From assembly GCA_017408535.1 (NCBI GenBank), contig JAFQUL010000163.1:1-6286 (forward strand): a DNA stretch of 6,286 bases, read 5' to 3'. Positions within the stretch are counted from its first letter, which is position 1; each line of letters begins with the position of its first letter. Below, one piece after another: positions 6,197-6,286 of the stretch. Under the pieces are notes generated by a model. It had not been told where the DNA came from. It was given only the letters and a program-made list of their open reading frames with translations, and did not search any database. The position numbers were made by a program, and so were the translations under genes. This DNA is from Clostridia bacterium (GTDB lineage: Bacteria > Bacillota > Clostridia > Oscillospirales > CAG-272).

Positions 6197-6212
6197 CAGC
6201 CATGCATTTGTT

Positions 6213-6244
6213 ACGAAACCCCGCCACTATGGCGGGGTTTTCGT
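6213..6244 (+). terminator. Strong intrinsic terminator of the queA operon
   Basis: ACGAAACCCCGCC (6213-6225) pairs with GGCGGGG-TTT (6231-6240) and, after a single bulged T (6241), with CGT (6242-6244). This gives 13 base pairs with a 5-nt ACTAT loop. The GC-rich core followed by TTTT on the plus strand is typical of a rho-independent terminator. It is the best transcription end for queA and the DUF4886 gene. Read on the minus strand it has a shorter T-run but could also stop transcripts from a gene beyond the window. Confidence 0.8.
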
Positions 6245-6249
6245 CTTAC

Positions 6250-6283
6250 AAAAAAAATCCAAGTCCGTGGACTTGGATTTTTT
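6250..6283. terminator. Near-perfect palindrome with A/T flanks, probably a bidirectional terminator
   Basis: AAAAAATCCAAGTCC (6252-6266) is the exact reverse complement of GGACTTGGATTTTTT (6269-6283), giving 15 bp with GT at the centre, so the real loop is at least CGTG. The stem has an A-run on one side and a T-run on the other, so it reads as an intrinsic terminator on both strands. This suggests that a convergent gene ends just past the window. It is the second terminator within 40 nt. Confidence 0.7.
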
Positions 6284-6286
6284 GGC

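Overview
This window most likely comes from a low-to-medium-GC Gram-positive bacterium of the class Clostridia, in the style of Ruminococcus or other Oscillospiraceae. Four things point there: a lysine (L-box) riboswitch with an intrinsic terminator ahead of dapA, AGGA/GGAGG-type ribosome binding sites, TTGACA/TATAAT promoter elements, and a DUF4886-type SGNH protein of a kind common in gut Clostridia. The exact genus is inference.

Left half, minus strand (3373 down to 1). A consensus sigma-70/sigma-A type promoter (3345-3373) starts a leader of about 370 nt. The leader carries a full lysine riboswitch (3085-3288) and an expression platform ending in an intrinsic terminator (3002-3025). It controls dapA (2073-2966) and dapB (1277-2047), two consecutive steps of diaminopimelate/lysine synthesis that are 25 bp apart. 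A hairpin terminator (1231-1261) closes the dapAB transcript. Further along lies a separate gene for a secreted D-alanyl-D-alanine carboxypeptidase (1-1090), cut off by the window edge before its C-terminus. It trims the stem peptide of peptidoglycan, in which diaminopimelate is the usual cross-linking residue of many Clostridia, so the left half has a cell-wall precursor and remodelling theme.

Right half, plus strand (3463 to 6107). This half diverges from the riboswitch leader. queA (3463-4515) encodes the tRNA queuosine enzyme. Its stop codon overlaps by one base the ATG of a 530-residue protein (4515-6107) made of two tandem DUF4886/SGNH-hydrolase-like domains. The first domain keeps a plausible Ser and Asp-x-x-His catalytic set. 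In the second, the serine position is Gly and the histidine position is Arg, so it looks like a pseudo-enzyme copy.

Right edge (6108-6286). There is no gene here. About 175 nt hold five consecutive hairpins: two with the same GC-ATA-GC tip, a two-tier stem, a strong GC-rich terminator and a 15-bp palindrome with A/T flanks. They end the queA operon and may also form a structured or repeated element. The most interesting items are the complete riboswitch switch that can be read base by base, the half-degenerate tandem DUF4886 protein coupled to queA, and the hairpin cluster.
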